Source of the DNA: Acidobacteriota bacterium
GTDB taxonomy: Bacteria; Acidobacteriota; Terriglobia; Terriglobales; SCQP01
DNA length: 64,000 bases
Reading direction: 5' to 3'
Assembly (NCBI GenBank): GCA_027459505.1
Contig: DAIDIE010000028.1
Span: 1 to 64,000 of the forward strand
The translations under genes were made by a program, and so were the position numbers. Shown here piece by piece: positions 1-11,379 of this stretch (position 1 is its first letter; each line of letters opens with the position of its first letter). The notes below the pieces were generated by a model. That model had not been told where the DNA came from. It saw nothing but the letters and a program-made list of their open reading frames with translations, and searched no databases.

Positions 1-369
1 GGATGCGACCCGAGCGCCGCTGCCGGTCCAAACACGGTTGAGAAAGCGCGGCCAAGCGGTCGCGCCTTCTCCTATCTCCGGCGCTGCCGACCATTAACGT
101 AATCCGGCCATAAAATGGTCCAGCGTTTGGGGTCCACCTCATGGGATCAGTGGAGCAGCGGCAGAAGGGAGCATCGATGCCGGCATTTGTGGAACAATTC
201 GATTTGGCGCTCCACAAGCGTCTACGAAAAATGTGGGTATACTCCTTCAAAAAGGTGCGAAATTGTGGGTAGTACCCACAGTCCGGGAGAATTTTTCCGC
301 GTCTGCAAGCCACTGATAATGAGCCGCATAGAGCAATTCTGAGCAATGCTGAAAGGGGTGCATTTTCAA
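1..369. other. End of an integrated element left of the tRNA-Asn remnant
   Basis: No convincing gene is visible here. The stretch contains only short open frames with no recognisable domain. It lies on the side of the truncated tRNA-Asn where an integrated element is expected, because integrases that target tRNA genes leave the 3' copy at the far end of the element. It holds three copies of an 8-bp motif at 232-280. That it is mobile DNA is inferred from the tRNA fragment alone; no integrase is seen. Confidence 0.4.
232..280. repeat. Three copies of TGTGGGTA, two forming a palindrome
   Basis: TGTGGGTA occurs at 232-239 and 264-271, and its exact inverse TACCCACA at 273-280. The last two form a perfect 8+1+8 palindrome. 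They lie 90-138 bp from the tRNA-Asn crossover point at 370. Spacing and orientation are like arm-type binding sites of tyrosine recombinases or sites of an excisionase, but that role is inference. A repressor operator would look similar. Confidence 0.5.
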
Positions 370-415
<46 letters not shown>

Positions 416-490
416 TTCTTTTCAACGACCTACGCCACCTCCCGACTCCCAGGTGACCCGCGCAAATGCGTGGTCGAGACAGTCCAATTG

Positions 491-877
491 TTATTCTTCA
501 CTTTGCATGGGCTCAGGACAGCCCATGGCCAGCTTGACGAGCGAAGCCAGTTTGCAAATCTTTGTGTTGGTGAGCGGACGCTGCCCTGGCTCGGGCTCCC
601 GCAGATGTGTCCGCAGGACAACGGCGATGTTGTCCGCCTGGGCGGAGCAATCCATGCGCAGTCCAGTTTCGCCGGCATGAAGCAGCAGGTGAGCAGGACC
701 GAGCTTGTGAACCGATGTCGAGAGCGGAATCACAAGCACCGAGGTGGCACGCTCATGTTGATTCCGCGCATTGGGCGAGACGATAATCACGGGTCTGCGT
801 CCCTTCTCCGGCGGATTGGTATGGAAGTTTGTCCACCAAATCTCACCGCGCTGTGGAAATCGCTGCGCTGTTGGCAT
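491..877 (-). CDS. mazF: MazF/PemK-family endoribonuclease toxin
   Basis: Sequence-specific mRNA-cleaving toxin of a type II toxin-antitoxin pair, 128 aa. The family signature is clear: RGEIWW near residue 10 (it carries the conserved catalytic Arg), then KGRRPVIIVSPN, then a VIPLSTS strand followed by a region with LRMDCSAQADNIAVV. The ATG at 877 is chosen because it lies two bases after the antitoxin stop codon (882-880) and has AGGAAA upstream. The frame stays open further upstream but would overlap the antitoxin. Translational coupling with the antitoxin is likely. The pair sits on the core side of the tRNA-Asn remnant. Confidence 0.88.
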   Translation of the reverse strand: MPTAQRFPQRGEIWWTNFHTNPPEKGRRPVIIVSPNARNQHERATSVLVIPLSTSVHKLGPAHLLLHAGETGLRMDCSAQADNIAVVLRTHLREPEPGQRPLTNTKICKLASLVKLAMGCPEPMQSEE

Positions 878-879
878 GG

Positions 880-1161
880 TTAGTGCGTTTCCTTTGCGAG
901 TTGCGACTCCGCGAATCGTCCCCATGCGCTCTCCTCAGCAACTTCGTCCTCGCTGAGAGAATCGTAGTAATCCGCGTAGGCCGCTTCAATCGCTTTTTGC
1001 CGCCGCATGGCCATCAGTTCACCGAGAAGCGCATCCAAGGTTTCCGACTCCGAGTTGGATTTCCGTTCCTTGCAGCTCCGGCGAATGAAAGAGTCCGACT
1101 CCACGGAGATGCTGAAGCTCTTCTTGATCTTTCGGCCCATTTTGGGCGAAGTGGTAGGCAT
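880..1161 (-). CDS. Antitoxin of the MazF pair
   Basis: Small protein of 93 aa directly upstream of mazF. The N-terminal part (GRKIKKSFSISVES) resembles a ribbon-helix-helix DNA-binding strand. The C-terminal part is acidic and tyrosine-rich (AAYADYYDSLSEDEVAEE), the kind of tail that wraps a MazF toxin. The start at 1161 is preceded by GGTGAG at good spacing; an internal ATG at 1140 is an alternative. It should neutralise the toxin and autorepress the operon from the promoter at 1177-1205. Assignment rests on position and on the tail; the exact antitoxin subfamily is not certain. Confidence 0.8.
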   Translation of the reverse strand: MPTTSPKMGRKIKKSFSISVESDSFIRRSCKERKSNSESETLDALLGELMAMRRQKAIEAAYADYYDSLSEDEVAEESAWGRFAESQLAKETH

Positions 1162-1176
1162 AATCTCACCATGAGT

Positions 1177-1205
1177 AGTATATCCGGTAAGAATAGCCGT
1201 GCCAA
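1177..1205 (-). promoter_or_regulatory. Sigma-70-type promoter of the toxin-antitoxin operon
   Basis: Reading the minus strand, TTGGCA (1205-1200), a 17-bp spacer and TATACT (1182-1177) form a near-consensus promoter. Transcription would start about 7 nt further on, leaving a leader of roughly 10 nt that carries little more than the Shine-Dalgarno of the antitoxin. This supports the start chosen at 1161. Confidence 0.65.
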
Positions 1206-1415
1206 CGTCCACAACTGGCATCTACGGTCTGAAGGCCGCACGCCGCAGTGGAGCGAGCGGCTCGGAGGCGAGCCCTATCGCTGGCGCTCCCGCGCCGACC
1301 GCGGATTGCGCCTTTTCCCAGGCGGTACGTATCGCTGATGTCACTAGGAAAGCGGCTGCCGCTTTTCGAAATCGTGAAGAGCAATCAAGCAAGAACTCGT
1401 TTCAAGGAGAATCCT

Positions 1416-1811
1416 ATGCAAATCACAAAAGCTGGTTCTACGCCTTCCAGCAAAGGCCCAGCGGAATGGTTCACAGGAATTGTTCGGGTAGATCCGCTGT
1501 TCACCGCACCGGAACCCGCACGCGCTTCAGGTGCAAGCGTTACATTTGAGCCGGGAGCAAGAACGGCCTGGCATACGCACCCACTTGGGCAAACGCTGAT
1601 CGTGACTGCCGGTGCAGGGCGAGTGCAGCGCGAAGGTGGTGCGATCGAGGAGATCAGGCCCGGTGACGTGGTGTGGTTTGCGCCGAATGAAAGGCACTGG
1701 CATGGTGCGAACCTGACGACGGCCATGACGCATATTGCTATCCAGGAGAAGAAGGATGGCAAGGTGGTGGATTGGATGGAGCAGGTGAAGGACGAAGAGT
1801 ACAAACAGTGA
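1416..1811 (+). CDS. Cupin, (R)-hydroxynitrile lyase (GtHNL)-like
   Basis: A 131-aa single-domain cupin. Length and sequence match the Mn-dependent cupin family that includes the Granulicella tundricola hydroxynitrile lyase. The metal ligands fall at the same positions: His53, His55, Gln59 (WHTHPLGQ) and His94 (RHWHGA). The natural role of these enzymes is unclear: the known member cleaves or forms mandelonitrile in vitro, but many relatives are annotated only as cupins near carboxymuconolactone decarboxylases. The ATG at 1416 is preceded by AAGGAGA (1404-1410). The frame is open upstream but without coding character. No cyanide-related gene lies beside it, so the physiological substrate is open. 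Confidence 0.88.
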   Translation: MQITKAGSTPSSKGPAEWFTGIVRVDPLFTAPEPARASGASVTFEPGARTAWHTHPLGQTLIVTAGAGRVQREGGAIEEIRPGDVVWFAPNERHWHGANLTTAMTHIAIQEKKDGKVVDWMEQVKDEEYKQ

Positions 1812-1979
1812 CAATGGCCGCGGGGCCGGCGGCCATGGCATTCAGCAAAATCCGGAATGACAGCGTCGTCCTGGCAGCCGCTGTTTACGGAAGCAATGCA
1901 TCCGACTCGCGCCAATTGTGAAATCGACACTCCAGGACGAGCACTGGCGCGCGGTGTGGAAACGCTATTAGAGATGTGA

Positions 1980-2996
<1,017 letters not shown>

Positions 2997-3068
2997 GGAC
3001 GGCCCCAGACGAACTCGGGCGTCGCCAGCGGTGCGGGACCTAAACGGAAACCCCGGACCTTTACTACG

Positions 3069-3120
3069 ACTTCGGCCTGCGATTTCGAACTCGAAAGCAG
3101 TTCGACTCGGCCCTGGCTCG
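3069..3120. repeat. Dispersed stem-loop repeat, type A, copy 1
   Basis: A 52-bp stretch in the convergent gap between the aldo/keto reductase and oxyR. It matches 39059-39110 at 51 of 52 positions. The core has CCTGCGATTTC, then GAACT-cgaaagc-AGTTC able to form a 5-bp stem, then GACTCGG and TGGCTCG. The type B repeats at 25198 and 58692 share both flanks but have a different stem. Confidence 0.85.
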
Positions 3121-3168
3121 CATGGCTATCGCTAAAAGGATCTTTGCCTCCGCTGCTCATTGCATATT

Positions 3169-4086
3169 TCAGCGAACCACCCTTCCCTCTCCAGAGAGTG
3201 CGTGAGGCCGTGTTTGCAGCGCCTCCCGCATGTGCTGGATCAAGTGGCGCATGGCGCGGGCCTGGTAGCGATGGCGATAAGTGACGATGCCGACGGAACG
3301 GAGGTTGTGTTTGCCGGAGAGGGGCACGAACTTGCATCCGGGCTGCGGCTTCACCGCCATGGCGGGCACGGCGGAGACGCCCATGCCGGCGGACACCATG
3401 GCCAGGATGGTGGCGAATTGACCGCTTTCAAAGATAATGCTGGGCGTTACCCTGGACTTGCGGCAGGCCGAGATCACGCTTTCGCGGAAGCAATGGCCTT
3501 CTTTAAGCAACAGAAAAGGCTCGCCCTTCAGCTGCAACAGGTTCAGTGAGGCGCTGGAGGCGAGCGGGTGCTGATCCGGAAGCACGGCGTAGAAGCTTTC
3601 TTTGAACAGTTCCTGGCACTCCAGGTCGTTTCCCTGCACCGGGAGAGCGGCAATGGCCAGATCAACGCTGGCCTCGTGCAGGCGATGCAGCAGAGTGGGA
3701 GTAATCTCCTCAACCACTTTGAGGCTCACCTGGGGATGGCGGCGGTTGAAGTCCTTGAGCAAGCGTGGCAGCAGGTAGGCGGCGATGGTGGGGATGATGC
3801 CGATAACCACCTCTCCCCGTTCCTCGCCGGAGAGGTCGCGAAGCTCGGACTTGGCCTCCTCCATCTGCCGCAGGATGCGTTCCGCTTTGGGCAGGAAAGT
3901 CCTGCCGAAGACGGTCAGGCGGGCTGATCGGGGCAAACGATCAAAGAGGCGTGCGCCCAACTCGGCTTCGAGCTTCAGAATTTGTTGCGACAGCGAGGGC
4001 TGGGCCACGCGCTCCACCTCGGAGGCGCGGGTGAAGGTGCCATGCCTTGCGACCGCGCAGAAATAACGGAGCTGGTGAACTTCCAT
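3169..4086 (-). CDS. oxyR: OxyR-type LysR-family redox regulator
   Basis: LysR-family activator, 305 aa, with an N-terminal winged HTH (about residues 1-60, QPSLSQQILKLEAELG) and a periplasmic-binding-like sensor domain. Two cysteines sit at positions 199 and 208 in the motif GHCFRESVISAC. These are the same positions and spacing as the peroxide-sensing pair of E. coli OxyR. It is divergent from katG across a 98-bp gap holding a CTAT-N7-ATAG palindrome, so it very probably activates katG in response to hydrogen peroxide and represses itself. The product acts in the cytoplasm. Confidence 0.93.
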   Translation of the reverse strand: MEVHQLRYFCAVARHGTFTRASEVERVAQPSLSQQILKLEAELGARLFDRLPRSARLTVFGRTFLPKAERILRQMEEAKSELRDLSGEERGEVVIGIIPTIAAYLLPRLLKDFNRRHPQVSLKVVEEITPTLLHRLHEASVDLAIAALPVQGNDLECQELFKESFYAVLPDQHPLASSASLNLLQLKGEPFLLLKEGHCFRESVISACRKSRVTPSIIFESGQFATILAMVSAGMGVSAVPAMAVKPQPGCKFVPLSGKHNLRSVGIVTYRHRYQARAMRHLIQHMREALQTRPHALSGEGRVVR

Positions 4087-4123
4087 GCAAGAGAACCCGG
4101 ATCGAGGCTTTCAGACGTAGTTC

Positions 4124-4150
4124 CTATAGACCTCATAGGAAAGATATATT
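4124..4150. promoter_or_regulatory. OxyR operator and katG -10 element
   Basis: CTAT (4124-4127), seven bases, ATAG (4135-4138) reproduces the inner palindrome of the OxyR consensus; with flanks it reads CCTAT-N7-ATAGG. TATATT at 4145-4150 is a plausible katG -10 box. With a 17-bp spacer the -35 hexamer would be 4122-4127, which is poor and overlaps the operator. That is what is expected of a promoter needing OxyR bound next to the polymerase. The outer half-sites are only weakly conserved. Confidence 0.7.
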
Positions 4151-4161
4151 TTACCTCTGGC

Positions 4162-6446
<2,285 letters not shown>

Positions 6447-6465
6447 GCATCTGGTCTCGGGCGCT

Positions 6466-6506
6466 GCAATCCGGCCCTCACGGGTGATGTACGAGGGCTG
6501 GATTGC
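6466..6506 (+). terminator. Inverted repeat after katG
   Basis: Arms GCAATCCGGCCCTC (6466-6479) and GAGGGCTGGATTGC (6493-6506) give a 14-bp stem with one G-T pair and a 13-nt loop, starting 20 bp after the katG stop. There is no long T run, so it may stop transcription weakly or simply stabilise the mRNA. Confidence 0.55.
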
Positions 6507-6517
6507 TCTTGCATTGC

Positions 6518-6558
6518 AGGCGCGGCCTGGTCTGGTGAGCCGCCTGCCGGCATTGCTC
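6518..6558. repeat. Dispersed repeat, type C, single copy
   Basis: The segment GCGGCCTGGTCTGGTGAGCC followed by GCCTGCCGGCATTGCTC closely resembles the two tandem units at 25011-25111 (shared blocks: GGCC, GTCT-CTG-GCCGC and GGCATTGCT). It is intergenic, between katG and the zinc-finger gene. Confidence 0.6.
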
Positions 6559-6656
6559 CACCACTGTGGCGCGCTCCTTTGGACCCTAAGGCCTGCACCG
6601 GCAACCAATTCCTCTTGCTGGAATCCAAGCAAAGGACCGGTCAACAGGGAGGGAGC

Positions 6657-6953
6657 ATGGCTGCGCAATGCAAGCACACCGACCAGATTAAGGTGACGCA
6701 TACTGACAAGCACGTCTGCCAGGATTGCGTCCTGACGGGCGACACCTGGGTGCAACTCCGCATGTGCATGGAATGCGGACATGTGGGCTGCTGCGACTCG
6801 TCAAAGAACAAGCACGCCACCAAGCACTTCAAGGAGACGGGACATCCCTTAATCCAGACGGTGGAACCGGGAGAACACTGGGTGTGGTGCTACGTGGATG
6901 AGGTCTATCCAGGAGAAATGAGGGGAGATCGCTTTATCGGGCGAGCGGCGTAG
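6657..6953 (+). CDS. UBP-type zinc-finger protein
   Basis: A 98-aa protein consisting almost only of a UBP (ubiquitin-hydrolase-like) zinc finger. Regularly spaced Cys/His pairs are seen: CKH near residue 5, CQDC, CMECGHVGCC and later HFKETGHPL. In eukaryotes this finger binds the free C-terminus of ubiquitin. Free-standing bacterial versions are common in several phyla and their partner is unknown. The ATG at 6657 has GGGAGGGAGC directly upstream; the longer open frame begins inside the intergenic repeat and is not used. No neighbour suggests a function. Confidence 0.85.
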   Translation: MAAQCKHTDQIKVTHTDKHVCQDCVLTGDTWVQLRMCMECGHVGCCDSSKNKHATKHFKETGHPLIQTVEPGEHWVWCYVDEVYPGEMRGDRFIGRAA

Positions 6954-7050
6954 GAACGCACGTTCGGCTCATTGCGCCCAAGCAGTTCGCACAACCGCCG
7001 GGAAGTTGCCGCACCTCAAAGCGGAAAACTGTTTTTTTTCGAGGTGTGGC

Positions 7051-7941
7051 TTGAAACAGACTTCAACTGTGCTGATCGATCCGCGAGAAGCGGGTCCAAA
7101 ACCACCTTACAGTGCCGACCCGCAGAGGCCACCCGGCTCGGAAGAGCGGATGCAGCCGAAGGCGGATCACGGGGAGCACTCCTACCATGGCTGTGGAAAG
7201 CTGGAAGGAACGGCAGCGCTGATAACGGGTGGCGACAGTGGCATTGGGCGCGCAGTGGCGCTGGCGTTTGCGCGCGAGGGTGCGGATGTACTGATCTCCT
7301 ATCTGGATGAGCATCGGGACGCGGAAGAGACAGCACGGCTGGTACGGGAGGCGGGACGGCAGGCAATCACAGTTGCGGGTGACATCAGCGCACGCGAGCA
7401 TTGCGAGAAGCTGGTCGAGCGAACCGTGCGAGAGTTTGGCCGCATTGACATCCTGGTGAGCAATGCAGCAATGCAATCGGTGAGGCAGGATGTCGATGAG
7501 TGGAGTCCAGAGGAGTTTGACAAGACCTACAAAACGAACGTCTATGCCATGTTCTACCTGTGCCGGGCGGCAATGCAAGCGATGAACCCGGGCGGATCAA
7601 TCATTGCGACCACCTCAGTACAAGCGTTCCAGCCAACAGGATCGCTTCTGGCCTACTCCTCGACCAAGGGGGCGATCCGCACGTTTATTCAAGCACTGGC
7701 TGAGCTGGCTATCAAGCGAGGCATTCGGGCTAACGGAGTTGCGCCGGGACCGGTATGGACGCCCCTGATCCCCTCCACTATGCCGCAAGAAAAGGTCAGA
7801 GAGTTTGGAAAGCAGACGTTGATCGGCCGCGCGGCGCAGCCAGCGGAGCTGGCGCCCGCGTTTGTCTTCCTGGCCTCCAACGATGCCCGGTATATTACCG
7901 GCTCGGTGGTTGACGTTACAGGAGGCGAGCAGATCCCGTAG
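7051..7941 (+). CDS. SDR-family oxidoreductase (YghA/YhxC-like)
   Basis: Short-chain dehydrogenase/reductase, about 296 aa from a TTG at 7051 preceded by GAGGTG. An ATG at 7006 in frame lacks a ribosome site. The Rossmann motif TGGDSGIG lies at 59-66, NAAM near 138, and the catalytic Ser189, Tyr202 and Lys206 (YSSTK) are present. The roughly 50-residue N-terminal extension before the Rossmann fold, rich in Pro and Gly, is typical of the YghA/YhxC group often linked to general stress. The reaction is NAD(P)-dependent oxidation or reduction of an unknown alcohol/ketone. It is convergent with the RES gene. Confidence 0.88.
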   Translation: MKQTSTVLIDPREAGPKPPYSADPQRPPGSEERMQPKADHGEHSYHGCGKLEGTAALITGGDSGIGRAVALAFAREGADVLISYLDEHRDAEETARLVREAGRQAITVAGDISAREHCEKLVERTVREFGRIDILVSNAAMQSVRQDVDEWSPEEFDKTYKTNVYAMFYLCRAAMQAMNPGGSIIATTSVQAFQPTGSLLAYSSTKGAIRTFIQALAELAIKRGIRANGVAPGPVWTPLIPSTMPQEKVREFGKQTLIGRAAQPAELAPAFVFLASNDARYITGSVVDVTGGEQIP

Positions 7942-7972
7942 GTCGACAGAGGCTGGTGAAGCCTGCCGCAGC

Positions 7973-8794
7973 TTAGGCCGCCGCTTGCCAGCGCCGCTGA
8001 CTGCGGTGCAGACGGGTTAAATCGGCGGGCTGCGGCTGCGCTATCGCGCGCATGCGATCGGGATCGTAGCGGAAGACGACAAGGTTGGCGGCCTCATGCG
8101 CGGCAGCGCGAAACAAGATGCCGCTCTTGTTTTCGCGTTGCGCCCACGCTGCCAGCAGGCGGCAACAACTATAGGCATCGGCGGCGGAACACGCCGCAGA
8201 AGGGCTTCCCCGCCCTTTTCCGTTGCCGCGCGAGGGCAGACACAGCCTTAAGAAGCCCACCAACAGCGGGCCGGCCACAAGCTGGCCGCCTCCCGCATGT
8301 TGATTGACTCGAGGGGGAGCCGGGGCCGCCGCAGTTTGCGACTGCTGGTCATGGGCGTATCCAACAAGCTGGCTAAGGTCGACCACGCGGTCAAGGTTGA
8401 TCACACGAAAGCGCTGCACCCATGGTTGATTCCGAGGCTGGCCATTGCGCTGCACTGAGCGGAAGGCCTCGCGCAGCGCACCCTGCGGAGTTTTTGCGAG
8501 ATAAAAAAAACTCTCGCCCTCGCGATTGAAGCGTCCGGCTGGAACGTCGACCTGGACCGGATCGGGAGGACCAAATTCGTGTGGCGCGGGCGCACTTTCA
8601 GAGGGCGCAAAGCGGGCGCGATACCAATCGGAGTGGTGCAAGCAGCGAGATGGAACGGAGTGGAGCGCATGCAGGAATTGAGCGCCGAAAGGATGAGAAG
8701 CGGTCGCATCCAAACCTTGCCGTGCGCACCAGATGAGTTCTCGCACTGCGTCGTCGTCAAGAGCATGAGCGTAGGTTTGGCGAGGAGCGGCCAC
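7973..8794 (-). CDS. RES-domain protein lacking the conserved serine
   Basis: 273 aa from a GTG at 8794. The central part fits the RES domain (NAD+-degrading toxins paired with Xre antitoxins). The conserved Arg is Arg88 (AGRFNREG), the Tyr is Tyr98 (FFYLAK) and the Glu is Glu109 (GALREAF). The C-terminal block GILFRAAAHEAANLVVF corresponds to the usual G-Y-P-S segment, but the serine that gives RES its S is Ala230. There is also an insertion rich in small residues around 150-205. No Xre antitoxin lies next to it; the upstream gene is a cysteine desulfurase 43 bp away. It may be an inactive or repurposed RES protein. Confidence 0.65.
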   Translation of the reverse strand: MAAPRQTYAHALDDDAVRELIWCARQGLDATASHPFGAQFLHALHSVPSRCLHHSDWYRARFAPSESAPAPHEFGPPDPVQVDVPAGRFNREGESFFYLAKTPQGALREAFRSVQRNGQPRNQPWVQRFRVINLDRVVDLSQLVGYAHDQQSQTAAAPAPPRVNQHAGGGQLVAGPLLVGFLRLCLPSRGNGKGRGSPSAACSAADAYSCCRLLAAWAQRENKSGILFRAAAHEAANLVVFRYDPDRMRAIAQPQPADLTRLHRSQRRWQAAA

Positions 8795-8837
8795 GCCAGG
8801 TTAGATGCGGAGCAGCGCATTGCGGCAGATCGTATTT

Positions 8838-10001
8838 TCAGTCAGCAACTTGCAGCTGTCTGAGCTGCTCGACTGCTTCCGCCACCTGTTCGCATGCACT
8901 GTCAATCTGCACGGAAGTGGTGTCGCGTCCGAGACCGAAGCGCAGGGCGGCCTGAGCCAGCTCAGCGGGAACGCCCATCGCGGTGAGCACATAGGAGGGC
9001 TCTCCGCTTCCGGAACGGCAGGCGCTGCCGGCCGAGAGCGCGAGTCCGGGCAAGCTGGTCAGCAGTTCCTCGCCAGCGACTCCAGCAAAGGAAAGATTTG
9101 CGACGTGCGGCAGGCGGTGCACAGCCGAACCGTTGCGAACCACGCCCTCCACCTCGGTCATCAGCCGCCGCTCCAGTTGGTCACGTAAGGCGCCAATGCG
9201 GGGCGACTCGGTGGGCATAAGTTCGATCGCGAGTTGGGCGGCGGCGCCCAAGCCGACAATCCCAGGGACATTGGAAGTGCCAGCACGCAGTCCCGCCTCC
9301 TGCCCGGAACCGGATAGAAGGGGCCGCAGCTTTGGCTGGACGGCAGAGCGGACAAATAGCGCGCCCACACCTTTAGGCGCATACATCTTATGACCGGCAA
9401 GGGAGAGCAGGTCCACATCCCAGGCACGCACGTCAACCGGGATTTTGCCGCAGGCTTGGGTTGCGTCCGTGTGCAAGAGTGCCCCGCGCTCATGGACGAG
9501 GGCGGCGATAGCGGGAATGTCCTGCAGAACGCCGGTTTCCGAGTTTGCCGCCATGATGCTGACCAGCACGGTTTGCGAACTCAGGGCAGCGCTGAGTTCA
9601 TCCAGACGGATGCGGCCCTCCGAGTCCACGCCGAGAAACGTGACGCCAATCCCTTGCTCCCGCAGCGCCCGGGCGGTATTCAAAACCGATGGATGTTCGG
9701 TCGAGACGGTAATGAGCTGCGCCGGTTTTGCAGCATTGTTCAGCAGCACGCCGCGTAGCGCACAATTATTGCTCTCCGTGGCGCTGGAGGTGAAAACGAT
9801 CTCCTCATGCTGCGCGTTGAGCAAGCTGACCAACTGAGCGCGCGCACGGGCGACCGCGTCGGCAGCTTCCCATCCAAAGCGGTGAGTGCGGCTGGAGGGA
9901 TTGCCGAAGCGCTCGCTGAAATACGGCAACATCGCCTGCAGCACACGAGGGTCAACGGGAGTTGTGGCCTGGTGATCAAGGTAAATCATGGGCATTACCA
10001 C
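8838..10001 (-). CDS. nifS: Cysteine desulfurase, NifS/IscS family
   Basis: PLP-dependent class V aminotransferase fold, 387 aa. It takes sulfur from L-cysteine, leaving alanine, for Fe-S clusters, thiolation or other sulfur transfer. YLDHQATTP near the N-terminus, the PLP lysine Lys205 (LAGHKMYAPKG) and the persulfide cysteine Cys328 (SAGSACRSGS) are all present. The start could be any of the first three ATG/GTG codons (MVMPMIYL). No iscU or regulator is adjacent, so it may serve tRNA thiolation or general sulfur supply. It sits 78 bp after the AmpG-like gene and 43 bp before the RES gene. Confidence 0.93.
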   Translation of the reverse strand: MVMPMIYLDHQATTPVDPRVLQAMLPYFSERFGNPSSRTHRFGWEAADAVARARAQLVSLLNAQHEEIVFTSSATESNNCALRGVLLNNAAKPAQLITVSTEHPSVLNTARALREQGIGVTFLGVDSEGRIRLDELSAALSSQTVLVSIMAANSETGVLQDIPAIAALVHERGALLHTDATQACGKIPVDVRAWDVDLLSLAGHKMYAPKGVGALFVRSAVQPKLRPLLSGSGQEAGLRAGTSNVPGIVGLGAAAQLAIELMPTESPRIGALRDQLERRLMTEVEGVVRNGSAVHRLPHVANLSFAGVAGEELLTSLPGLALSAGSACRSGSGEPSYVLTAMGVPAELAQAALRFGLGRDTTSVQIDSACEQVAEAVEQLRQLQVAD

Positions 10002-10079
10002 TGATTACAGGATAGTCCAGAGCAAGAGGCCCGGAGGTAAAGCGTGCCGCTGGGTACTGGCTCCCCTCGGCGGGTCCTG

Positions 10080-11309
10080 TCAGGCCTGCTGGACGCGAAC
10101 ATTGCGCCCGCGGAAAGCACGGAAGGCCCAAAGGAGCGCCAAACAGGCGGCCATGCTGACGCCCGCATCGGCAATGAAGCTGCCGGTGAGCCCTTTCCAA
10201 TCGTAGGCGTGGCCGTCGAGCACACCCATGTAGTCGACGGGAACATTCATCGCAGCCACCAGCAGCGCGAAAGTGGTGGCGGCGAGCGGATTTCCCTGAC
10301 CAATGACTTCGAAAATAATGGCGAAGCCGGTAGCAAAGGCGAGCGCCTGAAAGACGTTTTCCCCGGTAAAGGCGAAGGCGAAAGTCCAGGGATGGCGGGG
10401 CAGCAGCAGCAGACTCAGCGTAAAGACGGCGCCTACGATTCCGACGCTCAAGTAAAGCGGGCGCAGGGGAAGCTTGCGTGCCAGCGGCTTCAGCAGGAAG
10501 CTACCGCCCAGTCCGGCCAGAACGGAACCCAGTCCAGCGGAAAAGCTCACGAGTTGAACGCTGGCAGAAAAATCCTTACCCACGCCGCCCAGGACGTTGG
10601 TGAGTGAGAAGGAGGCGGAGGGAAGCAGGAAAAGCGCCAGCGCCCAAAGCACTTCCCGCCTCCTGAGCAGGGCGGCGACCTCACGCCAAAACCTTCCAAA
10701 ACTTTCGCTTGCCAGAGTGCGGTCCGGCCCCGGAGAGGGAATAAACAGGAAACTGACCAACGGAAGCAGAAGCGTGGTCACCAGAATCACGGCGGAAAGC
10801 GCGGGCCGCCAAGTGTGAACCATTTCGCCGCCCAGCAGGATGGTAAGGCCGGCGGCGCCGGTATTGAAGACATTGAACCACATGCCGAGTGAGGTATCCT
10901 GCCCGTGGCTGATGAGGCTACCGGTCCAGCCGCCTACCGCGCTGGCGTACAACATACCGCTCACGTAGGCGGACAACATTACCGCCTCAACAACAGCCGG
11001 ATTGCTGTGGTGCAAGACGGTATAGGCACAGGCGGCCGTGGTGTAGAGAAGAAAGGCGAGCGCGTAGGAGCGGCGGCTGAAGCGCACGTCCAGAATGGGG
11101 GCAATCAGAAAATTCCAGAAACCGGGCGAGATGATGAGGGCGACCATGACCGCGATCTGGCCGCCGGAAAGCCCCTGGGCGGCGAGCATCTGCGGAAGCG
11201 TCACCACCGCAAAACCATTCAGCAACCCGAGCGGCGCGTTGGTAACACCCAACAACCATGGTGGCGGAATGGGGCGGGATGGCGCGAGCGGTTCAGATTT
11301 TGTTTTCAT
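10080..11309 (-). CDS. AmpG-like MFS transporter
   Basis: Integral membrane protein of 409 aa with about 12 hydrophobic helices and a cytoplasmic loop near residues 200-225. The style is that of the PAT/AmpG branch of the major facilitator superfamily: short N-terminus with PPWLLGVTNAPLGLLNGF and a helix-rich C-terminal half. AmpG imports anhydromuropeptides for cell-wall recycling, but relatives move other substrates (for example acetyl-CoA or siderophores), so the substrate is not assigned. It lies on the minus strand between the M1-like gene and the cysteine desulfurase with gaps under 80 bp. Confidence 0.8.
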   Translation of the reverse strand: MKTKSEPLAPSRPIPPPWLLGVTNAPLGLLNGFAVVTLPQMLAAQGLSGGQIAVMVALIISPGFWNFLIAPILDVRFSRRSYALAFLLYTTAACAYTVLHHSNPAVVEAVMLSAYVSGMLYASAVGGWTGSLISHGQDTSLGMWFNVFNTGAAGLTILLGGEMVHTWRPALSAVILVTTLLLPLVSFLFIPSPGPDRTLASESFGRFWREVAALLRRREVLWALALFLLPSASFSLTNVLGGVGKDFSASVQLVSFSAGLGSVLAGLGGSFLLKPLARKLPLRPLYLSVGIVGAVFTLSLLLLPRHPWTFAFAFTGENVFQALAFATGFAIIFEVIGQGNPLAATTFALLVAAMNVPVDYMGVLDGHAYDWKGLTGSFIADAGVSMAACLALLWAFRAFRGRNVRVQQA

Positions 11310-11379
11310 GGGATTGACGAGAGGCTTGCGCCCGGTTCAGCGTGTCCGCGTTTTTGAGACGTGCGCTGAAAGACATTTG

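Noticed and set aside
1-130. Insertion-sequence end suggested by TGGTCCAG and GGGGTCCACC
   Set aside because: No matching inverted end or transposase within the window.
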